Below are positions 30,991-40,843 of a stretch of DNA of 64,000 nt, piece by piece. Below the pieces are notes generated by a model. That model worked only from the letters and a program-made list of their open reading frames with translations. It had not been told where the DNA came from and ran no database searches. A program made the translations under genes and the position numbers. The stretch comes from Solibacillus daqui (GTDB lineage: Bacteria > Bacillota > Bacilli > Bacillales_A > Planococcaceae), in contig NZ_CP114887.1 in the NCBI RefSeq assembly GCF_028747805.1, positions 3,931,001 to 3,995,000 on the forward strand. The letters are read 5' to 3'. Numbering within the stretch: position 1 is the first letter of the stretch; each line of letters opens with the position of its first letter.

Positions 30991-32025
30991 ATGAAAAAAG
31001 TTACGAGTGATATCCTACAATTTAAAGGTTCACATTATGATTTTGGCGTTTATCAAGGTGAGCTATTAAAACGGTCGCCTCTTTTAAAAAATCGGGAATC
31101 GATGTACAAACGCTTCACACAAAAGTTCACCGTAGATGCACCACATATCAAACACTTATTGAATACATTTGCACCGCACATCACGGATGAAATCGAGGGA
31201 CTTGCCTATGCGCTTGCCTTCACCGAAAAACAAGCACTATTGCACTTCGCCGGCTACTATGCCAACATCAAGAGTGGCTGCTCGATTACTACTAACCCTC
31301 GCTACATGATTCGTAATTACGATAATGCGCCAAGCTCTTACGATGGACGCTTTGTGTTCTTTGCCCCAACGGATTCGGGTTTTGCATCCATGGGACCAAC
31401 AATGCAAGTTACCGGGCGAATGGACGGATTAAACGAAAAAGGGTTAGCAATTGGCTATAATTTCGTCAATACCAAAAACAACGGAGACGGCTTTGTTTGT
31501 AATATGATCGGTCGCATACTACTTGAGCGTTGTGAATCAGTAGACAGTGCCATTGGGCTACTACGCGACATTCCACACAAACATTCATTTAACTATGTAT
31601 TACTTGATGCAACTGGGAACTCAAAAATCGTCGAGGCATCCCCCCGTCATGTTGCCGTACGTGAAAATATTGCCTGTACAAATCATTTTAATATTCTACT
31701 AGAAGAAAACCGGTACCGAATGGAAGACTCACTTGCACGTGAACAAGTCATTTCAGATGCACAACAGAACGTGCTAACAACACAAGAAGCCTTTAAATTA
31801 ATGAACGGGATTGAACGAGGTGTGTTTGCAACAAAGTATGGGGCTTGGGACGGTACACTCCATACAGCTGGTTATCTACCAAGTGAGCGTAAGGCTATTT
31901 TTGCGCTTGGTGGTAATGCATTGCCGGTACTCTTTGATTTGGATGGATGGCTTCAAGGAAAGCGCTTAATGATTACAAAGTTAAAAGGTGTGCTTGATGC
32001 CAATGAAGGCTTTGCAAATATGTAG
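30991..32025 (+). CDS. C45-family autoproteolytic acyltransferase/amide hydrolase
   Basis: 344 residues from ATG 30991 (AAGGAG before it). The N-terminal nucleophile fold of acyl-CoA:6-aminopenicillanate acyltransferases is seen: Cys97 in SGCSITT would become the N-terminal nucleophile after self-cleavage, followed by RNYDNAPSSYDGRFVFF, LNEKGLAIGYNFV and EASPRH. In bacteria such enzymes cleave or form linear amides of unknown nature; no penicillin pathway is implied. The open frame upstream of ATG 30991 crosses the previous terminator and was dropped. It forms a single-gene unit. Confidence 0.85.
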   Translation: MKKVTSDILQFKGSHYDFGVYQGELLKRSPLLKNRESMYKRFTQKFTVDAPHIKHLLNTFAPHITDEIEGLAYALAFTEKQALLHFAGYYANIKSGCSITTNPRYMIRNYDNAPSSYDGRFVFFAPTDSGFASMGPTMQVTGRMDGLNEKGLAIGYNFVNTKNNGDGFVCNMIGRILLERCESVDSAIGLLRDIPHKHSFNYVLLDATGNSKIVEASPRHVAVRENIACTNHFNILLEENRYRMEDSLAREQVISDAQQNVLTTQEAFKLMNGIERGVFATKYGAWDGTLHTAGYLPSERKAIFALGGNALPVLFDLDGWLQGKRLMITKLKGVLDANEGFANM

Positions 32026-32040
32026 AAGAATTCAGCAAAA

Positions 32041-32076
32041 CCCAACTCGTGCGAAAATAACGCGAGTTGGGTTTTT
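32041..32076 (+). terminator. Terminator of the acyltransferase gene
   Basis: CCCAACTCG/CGAGTTGGG arms with an inner GCG-type closure and a following TTTTT. Confidence 0.88.
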
Positions 32077-32144
32077 CCGTATGTAGATTATTCTAAAAAA
32101 TTTATACTTTCCTAACCCTTCTCCAACTTTTTAGAATCTAAAAG

Positions 32145-32181
32145 AAAAAAACCCTCTCTCGAATATACGAGAAAGGGTTTT
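32145..32181 (-). terminator. Terminator of rplM-rpsI
   Basis: In minus-strand RNA AAACCCTTTCTCG pairs with CGAGAGAGGGTTT around a six-base loop and continues into UUUU. It is 26 bases beyond the rpsI stop. Confidence 0.9.
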
Positions 32182-32206
32182 GAAAAACGTTGATATAATC
32201 GAATGA

Positions 32207-32599
32207 TTAACGTTTTGAGAACTGAGGTGCACGACGAGCGCCGCGTAAACCTGGTTTTTTACGTTCTTTCATGCGAGAGTCACGAGTTAATAGACCTGCA
32301 GCTTTTAAAGCTGAACGGAAGTCTGGGTCAACTTGTAATAATGCACGAGCGATACCGTGACGGATTGCTCCAGCTTGACCTGTGAATCCACCACCGTTTA
32401 CGTTAACGTGAACGTCATAAGAACCTTTAGTTTCAGTTGCTTCTAATGGTTGGTTGATGATTAAATGTAAAGTTTCGTATGGTAGGTAATCTGCAACATC
32501 ACGGTTGTTGATTACTACTTTACCTTCGCCTGGTACTAAACGTACGCGAGCAGTTGAGCTTTTACGGCGACCTGTGCCGATGTATTGTACTTGTGCCAA
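32207..32599 (-). CDS. rpsI: Ribosomal protein S9
   Basis: 30S subunit protein, 130 residues, normal length. It starts [21 protein letters not shown] and ends in the family's basic tail [14 protein letters not shown], whose last residues reach the P-site tRNA. ATG 32599 lies 29 bases after rplM, with AGGAGG before it. It is cotranscribed with rplM, as in most bacteria, and followed by a terminator. Confidence 0.98.
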   Translation of the reverse strand: MAQVQYIGTGRRKSSTARVRLVPGEGKVVINNRDVADYLPYETLHLIINQPLEATETKGSYDVHVNVNGGGFTGQAGAIRHGIARALLQVDPDFRSALKAAGLLTRDSRMKERKKPGLRGARRAPQFSKR

Positions 32600-32628
32600 A
32601 GTTATTTCCTCCTATTGTAATTTATTTA

Positions 32629-33066
32629 TTAACCACGTAGCTCGTAAGCTTCTGGTTTTTGTGCAGCATGTGGATGCTCAGAACCAGTGTAAACGTTTAA
32701 TTTACCAAACATTTGACGACCTAAAGAGTTCTTTGGAAGCATACCTTTGATTGCTAATTCTAACATTTGTACTGGGTACTTTTCTTTCATTTCACCAGCT
32801 GTACGTTGTTTTAAACCACCAGCGAATTGAGTGTGACGGTAGTAAATTTTCTTTTGTAATTTGTTACCTGTTAACTCAATTTTGTCAGCGTTGATGATGA
32901 TTACGTGATCACCTGTATCAACGTTTGGTGTGAAAGTTGGTTTATGTTTACCGCGTAAGATAGAAGCTACTTCAGAAGCTAAACGACCTAATGTTTGGCC
33001 TTCTGCGTCAACTACTAACCATTTACGTTCTACTTCTTGACCTTTAGCCATGAAAGTTGTGCGCAT
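32629..33066 (-). CDS. rplM: Ribosomal protein L13
   Basis: 50S assembly protein of 145 residues, the same length and start (MRTT.MA) as in B. subtilis. Signatures are [35 protein letters not shown] and [19 protein letters not shown] lies before ATG 33066. A promoter and an L13-type leader structure precede it, consistent with autoregulation of rplM-rpsI by L13 or another product. Confidence 0.98.
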   Translation of the reverse strand: MRTTFMAKGQEVERKWLVVDAEGQTLGRLASEVASILRGKHKPTFTPNVDTGDHVIIINADKIELTGNKLQKKIYYRHTQFAGGLKQRTAGEMKEKYPVQMLELAIKGMLPKNSLGRQMFGKLNVYTGSEHPHAAQKPEAYELRG

Positions 33067-33084
33067 GTTTGTATCCTCCTAATC

Positions 33085-33165
33085 GATATAAAATTACCGT
33101 TATTTTTCATTATATACACTTATAAGTTTTCGGGGCTTATTTTGTGGTGGTAATGAAAATACCAT
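33085..33165 (-). promoter_or_regulatory. L13-type mRNA leader
   Basis: The 5' untranslated region of rplM contains a 9-bp long-range stem TTTTCATTA/TAATGAAAA (arms 33159-33151 and 33112-33104) enclosing ATAAG/CTTAT. A structured leader upstream of rplM is known in Bacilli (Rfam L13_leader). Position and shape fit; I have not run the covariance model. Confidence 0.6.
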
Positions 33166-33170
33166 ACATC

Positions 33171-33199
33171 ATCATATAATAACCACATTCATAAGTCAA
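33171..33199 (-). promoter_or_regulatory. Sigma-A promoter of rplM-rpsI
   Basis: TTGACT (33199-33194), a 17-bp spacer and TATGAT (33176-33171) on the minus strand, so transcription would start near 33164, just before the leader structure. Confidence 0.7.
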
Positions 33200-33302
33200 G
33201 ATATTTAATTGAACACCTGGAGATGTTGTTAACACCTTTTGTAGTGCCTTTTTCAATCATTTTTAAATATAAAAACACTATTTTCCGAAAAAATTTTTTC
33301 AT

Positions 33303-34043
33303 TTATTCATAAAAAACTTGTTCTAAATATAAGCCATGTGCAGGCGCTGTTTTACCAGCATTTGCACGGTCCCTTGAAACAATTGCCTGTGCAACAGAAT
33401 CCACATCACGACGCCCCGTACCTACTTCCCACAACGTGCCTGCAATAATGCGCACCATATTGTATAAGAAGCCTGTACCTGAGATCGTCATATGAAGTTC
33501 TTCGCCGTGCCAAGCAAGCTCTAACCCATGCACCGTACGCACCTTATCAACGACACTCGTATTCGCCGCGCAAAAGCAGCTAAACTCATGTGTACCGATA
33601 ATGGCACCAGCCGCACGTTGCATCGCTTCTACATTAGGCTCAATACCATTTGCCTCAACTGTGTAATGACGACGAAATGGGCTTTGTACAGCGCTACAAT
33701 CCCAAATGTAACGATAGCGCTTGCCTGACACATCAAAGCGCGCGTGAAAATCATCCGCAACTTGTTCCACCGCTAATACACGAATATCACGCGGTAGCTG
33801 CACATTTAATGCCTTCTGATACTTTTCAACAGGAATCTGAAGTGTCGTATCAAAATGAATAACCTGGCCAGTCGCATGTACACGTGCATCGGTACGACCG
33901 CTTGCCGTAATTTTCACGCTATCACCCTTATGCATCTTCGCTAATACTTTTTCGATTTCAAGCTGAACGGTACGCTCGCCAGGCTGCACTTGATAGCCAG
34001 CAAACTGCGTACCATCATAGCTAATTGTTGCTCTTAGTCTCAT
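33303..34043 (-). CDS. truA: tRNA pseudouridine(38-40) synthase TruA
   Basis: Converts uridines 38-40 of many tRNAs to pseudouridine. 246 residues from ATG 34043 (AGGAG seven bases before; ATG 34046 adjoins). The catalytic Asp is in ASGRTDARVHATGQV; FLYNMVRIIAGTL is the conserved C-terminal motif. It follows ecfT by 10 bases, as in B. subtilis where truA is also cotranscribed with the ecf genes. The open frame upstream of ATG 34046 overlaps ecfT. Confidence 0.96.
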   Translation of the reverse strand: MRLRATISYDGTQFAGYQVQPGERTVQLEIEKVLAKMHKGDSVKITASGRTDARVHATGQVIHFDTTLQIPVEKYQKALNVQLPRDIRVLAVEQVADDFHARFDVSGKRYRYIWDCSAVQSPFRRHYTVEANGIEPNVEAMQRAAGAIIGTHEFSCFCAANTSVVDKVRTVHGLELAWHGEELHMTISGTGFLYNMVRIIAGTLWEVGTGRRDVDSVAQAIVSRDRANAGKTAPAHGLYLEQVFYE

Positions 34044-34053
34044 CATGATTCTC

Positions 34054-34851
34054 CTAGCTACGTAGCATAAATAGCACAACGGCAACTGCCACAAGTAGCG
34101 CTAAACTAATTGTGTCTTTCGTCATCCATTTTAGCTGACGATATTTCGTACGTCCCTCACCACCACGATAGCCACGTACCTCCATCGCTGTTGCTAAATC
34201 CTCTGCACGTTTAAACGCACTGACAAATAGCGGTACTAATAGTGGCACAACCGCCTTTAAACGATCTTTTATTGGCCCGGCACTTAAATCCGAGCCACGT
34301 GCCATCTGTGCCTTCATAATTTTATCTGTCTCATCCATCAATGTAGGAATAAAGCGCAATGAAATCGACATCATTAACGCCAGCTCATGCACCGGCAGTT
34401 TGAAACGTTTAAACGGATTCAACAATGTCTCTAGCCCGTCTGTTATCGAAATAGGTGAAGTCGTTAACGTTAATATCGACGTCATAAATACGAGCATTAA
34501 GAAGCGCATCGAAATGAACACCCCTTGACGCAAGCCCTCTTCATAAATTTTCATAAAGCCTAAATCTAAAATAACGGCTCCCTCTTTTGTCATTAGTAAA
34601 TGCAAAATCAACGTGAACATCATTAAAAAGATGACCGGCTTGAGCCCATTAATTAAAAAGTACAAACGGATTTTAGATAGCAATATAACAAAAAGCGTCA
34701 ATGCCAATAAAATTGCATATGTTATGACATTGTTTGCTAAAAACACGACAATAATAAACGCAAAGACAAATAACAATTTTGAACGTGGATCCAGCTTATG
34801 TACAAATGACTCCCCTGGAATGTAACGACCAAAAATCATTTTTTCCATCAT
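34054..34851 (-). CDS. ecfT: ECF transporter transmembrane subunit EcfT
   Basis: Shared membrane scaffold of energy-coupling-factor vitamin importers. It links the ATPases EcfA1/A2 to different substrate-binding S components encoded elsewhere. 265 residues with about five membrane segments and two coupling motifs: the first near QMARGSDLSAGP and the second in MEVRGYRGGEGRTKY (Ala-Arg-Gly/Val-Arg-Gly type). ATG 34851 overlaps the ecfA2 stop (ATGA). Confidence 0.95.
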   Translation of the reverse strand: MMEKMIFGRYIPGESFVHKLDPRSKLLFVFAFIIVVFLANNVITYAILLALTLFVILLSKIRLYFLINGLKPVIFLMMFTLILHLLMTKEGAVILDLGFMKIYEEGLRQGVFISMRFLMLVFMTSILTLTTSPISITDGLETLLNPFKRFKLPVHELALMMSISLRFIPTLMDETDKIMKAQMARGSDLSAGPIKDRLKAVVPLLVPLFVSAFKRAEDLATAMEVRGYRGGEGRTKYRQLKWMTKDTISLALLVAVAVVLFMLRS

Positions 34852-35720
34852 GCCTCATCACGCCCCTTTCGAACAGTAAGGCCAATTTCAAGTGCCAACT
34901 CTTCTTCCGTTAAGCATGTTTTAACAAGTTGCTTCCCTATCATTTTCTCTACTTGGCGCTGGAATTTTACTACACGTGGTGGCTCTAAATGATATTTTGC
35001 AAGCAACTGCTCATCTCCAAAAATATCCCTTGGCTCACCAATTATTACACAGTTACCTTCATGCATGATGGCCACTTGATCAGCATAACGTGCCGCGTCT
35101 TCCATACTGTGCGTTACAAGAATCGTCGTTAAACCCTTTTTTTGATGTAATTCATAAAATAAGCCCATAATCTCTTTTTGACCACGAGGATCAAGCCCAG
35201 CAGTTGGCTCGTCTAAAACGATGACTTCTGGCTCCATTGCTAGCACTCCTGCAATCGCCACACGACGCATTTGCCCTCCTGATAAATCAAACGGCGACTT
35301 TTCTAAAATGCTTTCTGGTAAGCCTACAAGCGTAATTAGACTTCGTGCCCGTTTTTCGGCCTCTTGTTGTGAAACACCGAAATTCATAGGTCCAAATATA
35401 ATATCCTTTAAAACCGTTTCTTCAAATAATTGATGCTCAGGAAATTGAAAAACAATACCTACCTTTTGACGAATTGACTTTAAGTCTTTCGCTTTTTTTT
35501 CGGCTTCAATTATGCGGTCGCCAATTTTGACTGTACCTTCTGATGGCTTTAATAACCCGTTAAAATGCTGCAATATCGTCGACTTACCAGAACCCGTGTG
35601 TCCAATAATGGCTTGATATGTACCACTTTTAATCGATAAGTTCACATCATGTAATGCGTACTTTTCAAACGGTGTGCCCTTCGAGTAGGCATAGCTTACT
35701 TGTTGAAGTTGGATGTCCAT
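34848..35720 (-). CDS. ecfA2: ECF transporter ATPase EcfA2
   Basis: One of the two ATPases of the shared vitamin-uptake module, 290 residues. Walker A GHTGSGKST, Q-loop FQFPEHQLF, signature LSGGQMRR and Walker B VIVLDEPTAGLDP are intact. The start overlaps the end of ecfA1 by 25 bases and the end overlaps ecfT by 4, so the three are tightly coupled. Confidence 0.96.
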   Translation of the reverse strand: MDIQLQQVSYAYSKGTPFEKYALHDVNLSIKSGTYQAIIGHTGSGKSTILQHFNGLLKPSEGTVKIGDRIIEAEKKAKDLKSIRQKVGIVFQFPEHQLFEETVLKDIIFGPMNFGVSQQEAEKRARSLITLVGLPESILEKSPFDLSGGQMRRVAIAGVLAMEPEVIVLDEPTAGLDPRGQKEIMGLFYELHQKKGLTTILVTHSMEDAARYADQVAIMHEGNCVIIGEPRDIFGDEQLLAKYHLEPPRVVKFQRQVEKMIGKQLVKTCLTEEELALEIGLTVRKGRDEA

Positions 35721-36544
35721 AAATCATTCACCAGCTCTTCTTCTGTCATATGTTTCCCCACAAGCTGTATACCATGTGCTTGTAAGAGGTTTGTCATTTT
35801 CATCGCAAACGGTAGATCGAGCCCAAACTTCACAAGCTCTTCTCCTAATGCAAAAATTTCTGACGGTGTGCCTTGCGCATACTTTTTGCCTTCATTCATA
35901 AAAATAATGCGATCTGCTAACATTGCCTCTTCTAAATCATGTGTAATCGCTAGTACAGTTAAGCCAATTTCTTCACGAAGCGCTTGTACGATCGTTAGTA
36001 CTTCTTCACGCCCTTGTGGGTCCAACATTGAAGTCGCCTCATCTAAAATTAAAATTTGTGGCTTCATCGCTAATGCCCCTGCAATCGCGACACGCTGCTT
36101 TTGACCACCTGATAAATGATGCGGCTCATGGTTGATATAGCCTTCCATTTTCACTTGCTGTAAGGCTTCCTTTACACGCTGTACCATTACTTCATGGGGT
36201 ACGCCATTATTTTCTAATGAAAACGCGACATCATCTTGCACTGTAGCACCGACAAATTGGTTATCTGGATTTTGAAACACCATACCCATTTGTGCACGGA
36301 TGTCCCAAATATTCTCTTCCGTTAACACATCACGCTTAATACGTATTTCGCCTAACTGAGGGAATAACAAACCACTCATTAGCTTAGCTATCGTCGATTT
36401 ACCTGAACCATTGTGTCCGACAATCGCAATCCATTCCCCTTTATTGATTGAAAACGTCACATCTTCCACAGCGTTACGTACTTTCTCGTCATCCGGTGTA
36501 TAAGAAAATGTCACATTGTTAAATGATAAAATCTCATCCGTCAT
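35696..36544 (-). CDS. ecfA1: ECF transporter ATPase EcfA1
   Basis: First ATPase of the ECF module, 282 residues. Walker A GHNGSGKST, Q-loop FQNPDNQF, signature LSGGQKQR and Walker B ILILDEATSMLDP. ATG 36544 was chosen because AAGGAG is 12 bases upstream and the protein then begins TDEILSFNNVTFSY, like its relatives; ATG 36574 lacks a ribosome site. A promoter of its own lies at 36624-36651. Confidence 0.95.
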   Translation of the reverse strand: MTDEILSFNNVTFSYTPDDEKVRNAVEDVTFSINKGEWIAIVGHNGSGKSTIAKLMSGLLFPQLGEIRIKRDVLTEENIWDIRAQMGMVFQNPDNQFVGATVQDDVAFSLENNGVPHEVMVQRVKEALQQVKMEGYINHEPHHLSGGQKQRVAIAGALAMKPQILILDEATSMLDPQGREEVLTIVQALREEIGLTVLAITHDLEEAMLADRIIFMNEGKKYAQGTPSEIFALGEELVKFGLDLPFAMKMTNLLQAHGIQLVGKHMTEEELVNDLWTSNFNK

Positions 36545-36623
36545 CTTCTTGTGAAGCTCCTTCCCGTTTGTCATCTATTCAATTTAAGGCTTCTATTACC
36601 CAGGAAATAACAAATACTATCGA

Positions 36624-36651
36624 CATATATAAAAATAAAGCACGTTTTCAA
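36624..36651 (-). promoter_or_regulatory. Candidate promoter of ecfA1-ecfA2-ecfT-truA
   Basis: TTGAAA (36651-36646), a 16-bp spacer and TATATG (36629-36624) on the minus strand, 80 bases before the ecfA1 start codon. Confidence 0.55.
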
Positions 36652-36737
36652 ACAAGTTTTGCCGCAAATGGCCACCTATTTAAACGTACTTTATGTTTGC
36701 ATATGTATCGGAATTTAGGGGCTCAATCCTTCATTCC

Positions 36738-36836
36738 AAAATAAAAAAGCGCGCACCTCATTCAGAGAAATGCGCTTGTCGTTACATTTACAAAACACCT
36801 GGGTGCTCAAGCCCTGATATTTGTTGAATGAGGTGC
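36738..36836 (-). ncRNA. Pseudoknot-capable RNA element with U-tract, downstream of rplQ
   Basis: In minus-strand order: GCACCTCATTCA (36836-36825), AAGCGC (36777-36772), TGAATGAGGTGC (36764-36753) and GCGCTT (36752-36747), then TTTTTATTTT. The two stems (12 bp and 6 bp) interlace as in an H-type pseudoknot. The element lies between the rplQ terminator and the ecf promoter. A structured class called the L17 downstream element is known after rplQ in other Firmicutes; identity is untested. 36837-36941 shows nothing else I can name. Confidence 0.5.
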
Positions 36837-36941
36837 GGAGAGCTAAACGAGACGCCTAAGTTACCTTACCGCTCATCATAACGCTCAGCTTAATTATTGT
36901 CGTATAAATCAATTACTTCTTTCCAGTAAACTGTAAGAAGT

Positions 36942-36987
36942 TAAAAAAGAGGGGTGCGGGTTCAACCGGTGAACCGGACACCCCTCT
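36942..36987 (-). terminator. Terminator of the alpha operon after rplQ
   Basis: In minus-strand RNA AGAGGGGTG pairs with CACCCCTCT, with an inner CCGGTTCACCGG-type hairpin, followed by UUUUU. It is 18 bases after the rplQ stop. Confidence 0.92.
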
Positions 36988-37004
36988 CACCCGTATGTTA
37001 AGAA

Positions 37005-37382
37005 TTAAACTAATTCGATAACTACTACTGGTGCGCCGTCTCCACGACGAGGACCTACTTTAAGGATGCGTGTGTAACCACCTTGACGCTCCGCATAACG
37101 AGGTGCGATATCATCAAATAGTTTTTGAAGTGCGAAAACAGTTTTTTCTTCTTCGCCTTCACCAACTGTTACTAGCTCACGACGGATGAATGCTGCCGCT
37201 TGACGACGAGCGTGTAAATCACCGCGTTTACCTAAAGTAATCATTTTCTCAACAGCTTTACGAGTTTCTTTTGCACGCGCTTCTGTAGTTTCGATGCGCT
37301 CGTTGATAATTAAATCAGTAGCTAAGTCACGTAATAATGCTTTACGTTGAGAACTTGTACGACCAAGTTTTCTGTAACCCAT
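37005..37382 (-). CDS. rplQ: Ribosomal protein L17
   Basis: 50S protein at the peptide-exit side, 125 residues. Family start [20 protein letters not shown], then [20 protein letters not shown] and the C-terminal [24 protein letters not shown]. It includes the acidic insert [15 protein letters not shown] seen in some Bacilli. Last gene of the ribosomal superoperon, directly after rpoA. Confidence 0.98.
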   Translation of the reverse strand: MGYRKLGRTSSQRKALLRDLATDLIINERIETTEARAKETRKAVEKMITLGKRGDLHARRQAAAFIRRELVTVGEGEEEKTVFALQKLFDDIAPRYAERQGGYTRILKVGPRRGDGAPVVVIELV

Positions 37383-37440
37383 GGACGTTTCCCTCCCTTT
37401 TAAATATATCTGATCTAGCTAAAATTTTATATTTCTTCGC

Positions 37441-38385
37441 TTAGTCTTCTTTACGTAATCCTAAACCAAGCTCTTCTAACTTATGCTTAACTTCTTCTAA
37501 AGACTTACGACCAAGGTTACGAACCTTCATCATGTCATCTTCTGACTTATTAGCTAACTCTAATACCGTATTGATACCAGCGCGCTTTAAGCAGTTATAA
37601 GAACGAACAGAAAGATCAAGCTCTTCGATAGTCATCTCTAATACTTTTTCTTTTTGATCTTCTTCTTTTTCGACCATGATTTCAGCAGTTTGTGCCTCAT
37701 TAGTCATGCCTACGAAGATATTTAAGTGTTCAGTTAAAATTTTCGCTCCAAGTGAAATCGCCTCTTTAGGACCGATGCTTCCATCTGTCCATACATCAAG
37801 TGATAACTTGTCGTAGTCAGAATTTTGTCCAACACGAGTGTTCTCTACTTGGAAGTTGACGCGTGAAACTGGAGTGTAAATAGAGTCGATCGGGATCACG
37901 CCGATAGGAAGATCCTCACGTTTGTTTTGATCAGCAGGAGTATAACCACGGCCACGTTGAGCGTACATACGCATACGTAAATGTCCGTTTTTAGCGATCG
38001 TTGCGATATATAGGTCTGGGTTTAAAATTTCTACATCACTGTCATGTGTAATGTCAGCAGCAGTAACCGTACCGTCACCCTTTACATCAATCTCAATAAC
38101 TTTTTCTTCGTCAGAGTAGATTTTTAAAGCTAGCTTTTTCACGTTTAAGATGATTGAAGCAACATCTTCTACAACGCCTTCTACAGTTGAGAATTCGTGT
38201 AATACGCCATCAATTTGAATTGATGTTACAGCAGCTCCAGGTAAAGAAGACAGAAGGATACGACGTAAAGAATTCCCCAAAGTATTACCATATCCGCGTT
38301 CAAGCGGTTCTACAACAAATTTGCCGTATTTGGCATCTTCGCTAATCTCCACTGTTTCAATCTTTGGTTTTTCAATTTCGATCAT
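37441..38385 (-). CDS. rpoA: RNA polymerase alpha subunit
   Basis: 314 residues, normal length. The N-terminal dimerisation domain ([24 protein letters not shown]) is joined by a short acidic linker near residue 235 to the DNA- and activator-contacting C-terminal domain ([47 protein letters not shown]). ATG 38385 with GGAGGG upstream. It lies between rpsK and rplQ. Confidence 0.99.
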   Translation of the reverse strand: MIEIEKPKIETVEISEDAKYGKFVVEPLERGYGNTLGNSLRRILLSSLPGAAVTSIQIDGVLHEFSTVEGVVEDVASIILNVKKLALKIYSDEEKVIEIDVKGDGTVTAADITHDSDVEILNPDLYIATIAKNGHLRMRMYAQRGRGYTPADQNKREDLPIGVIPIDSIYTPVSRVNFQVENTRVGQNSDYDKLSLDVWTDGSIGPKEAISLGAKILTEHLNIFVGMTNEAQTAEIMVEKEEDQKEKVLEMTIEELDLSVRSYNCLKRAGINTVLELANKSEDDMMKVRNLGRKSLEEVKHKLEELGLGLRKED

Positions 38386-38529
38386 TCCAATTTACCCTCC
38401 TTCAAAACATCTAATGTATAGGTTATACCATCATAGTTGTTAATCTAAGTTAGATTTTATAATGCACAAGACTTATTGTACAAGTAACATGATGTAACTA
38501 GAAGTAATTATACCCCTAATTTTCACCTA

Positions 38530-38937
<408 letters not shown>

Positions 38938-38945
38938 TTACTTAA

Positions 38946-39311
38946 TTATTTTTTCTTGTTCGCTACAGTCTTACGAGGACCTTTACGCGTACGAGCGTTG
39001 TTTTTCGTGTTTTGACCACGAACTGGTAAACCACGACGGTGACGGATACCACGGAATGAAGCGATTTCCATTAAACGTTTGATGTTTAAAGAAACTTCAC
39101 GACGTAAGTCACCTTCAGTTTTGTATGAAGCTAATTGTTCACGGATTAGGTTTAATTGATCTTCTGTTAAGTCTTTTACGCGAGTACTTTCGTCAATACC
39201 TGCAGCAGCTAATACTTTTGAAGAAGTCGTTTTACCTACACCGTAGATGTAAGTTAATGAGATTACAACGCGTTTGTCGCGAGGAATGTCAACACCAGCA
39301 ATACGTGCCAT
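38946..39311 (-). CDS. rpsM: Ribosomal protein S13
   Basis: 30S head protein, 121 residues, making subunit bridges and contacting the P-site tRNA with its basic tail. Start [19 protein letters not shown]; a helix-two-turns-helix [37 protein letters not shown] near the end. AGGAGG before ATG 39311. Confidence 0.98.
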   Translation of the reverse strand: MARIAGVDIPRDKRVVISLTYIYGVGKTTSSKVLAAAGIDESTRVKDLTEDQLNLIREQLASYKTEGDLRREVSLNIKRLMEIASFRGIRHRRGLPVRGQNTKNNARTRKGPRKTVANKKK

Positions 39312-39335
39312 TCGTTAGTGCACCTCCTTGATTAA

Positions 39336-39449
<114 letters not shown>

Positions 39450-39486
39450 CTAACCTAACCTCCTTAATAGTCCGGAGTGCAAAAGA

Positions 39487-39705
39487 TTATTTAAAACGGT
39501 ATGTGATACGACCGCGAGTTAAATCATAAGGAGATAACTCAATAGTAACCTTATCTCCAGGTAGGATACGGATAAAGTGCATACGAATCTTTCCAGAAAC
39601 GTGTGCAAGCACAGTGTGCCCATTTTCTAATTCTACCTTAAACATCGCGTTTGGCAAAGTCTCAACAACTGTCCCTTCGACTTCAATTACATCGTCTTTC
39701 GCCAT
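39487..39705 (-). CDS. infA: Translation initiation factor IF-1
   Basis: 72-residue OB-fold (S1-like) factor that blocks the ribosomal A site during initiation. The sequence runs [22 protein letters not shown] onward to [13 protein letters not shown], full length. ATG 39705 with GGGAG upstream; the frame continues 29 codons further upstream without a ribosome site. In B. subtilis map precedes infA, but not here. Confidence 0.98.
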   Translation of the reverse strand: MAKDDVIEVEGTVVETLPNAMFKVELENGHTVLAHVSGKIRMHFIRILPGDKVTIELSPYDLTRGRITYRFK

Positions 39706-40129
39706 CTTCCAAGTCTCCCTTCTATATGTTAGTGTCAAAAAACTCATGCGAGCTCTTCCAACTGTTTTTCTTCTAAATAAAGTAAGAAACAACTCGTTTC
39801 AACATATGTTTTGGATTGCATGAGAGATGTACAATAAGACGCTCGTCTGGTTTCGCTTCACACAATCCATGGAAAAACAGATTCTTTTAAGAACCGCATC
39901 CCTTTATGTTAACACGATAGCCGGAATGTCTTGATGAGAGATTCATACCCGTTACACAGATGCTTCCACGAAACCCATTATACGTTACCAAGATGTCATC
40001 ACACTATAAAAATGCTCAACCTTAGTAGTATATACCGGGCATAATATGCTTTTGCAACTCTCAAAAAATTATGTTTCGTTGTTGCCTCCGCATGACTACC
40101 GCGGAAGCTGTCTAGCGCCCGGACGGATA
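39706..40129 (-). other. Gene-free stretch between adk and infA, with a promoter
   Basis: The 424 bases where B. subtilis has map and a small KOW-protein gene hold no convincing frame on either strand. A promoter reading toward infA is seen: TTGCAA (40057-40052), a 17-bp spacer and TATATA (40034-40029), giving a leader of about 315 bases. At the adk side (40080-40135) are short inverted repeats (CCGC/GCGG, AGCTG/CAGCT) resembling a fragment of a Bacillaceae intergenic repeat. Confidence 0.55.

Positions 40130-40843
<714 letters not shown>

Noticed and set aside
34613..36104. Plus-strand frames of 60-134 codons opposite ecfT and ecfA1
   Set aside because: Antisense shadows of conserved genes, without ribosome sites.
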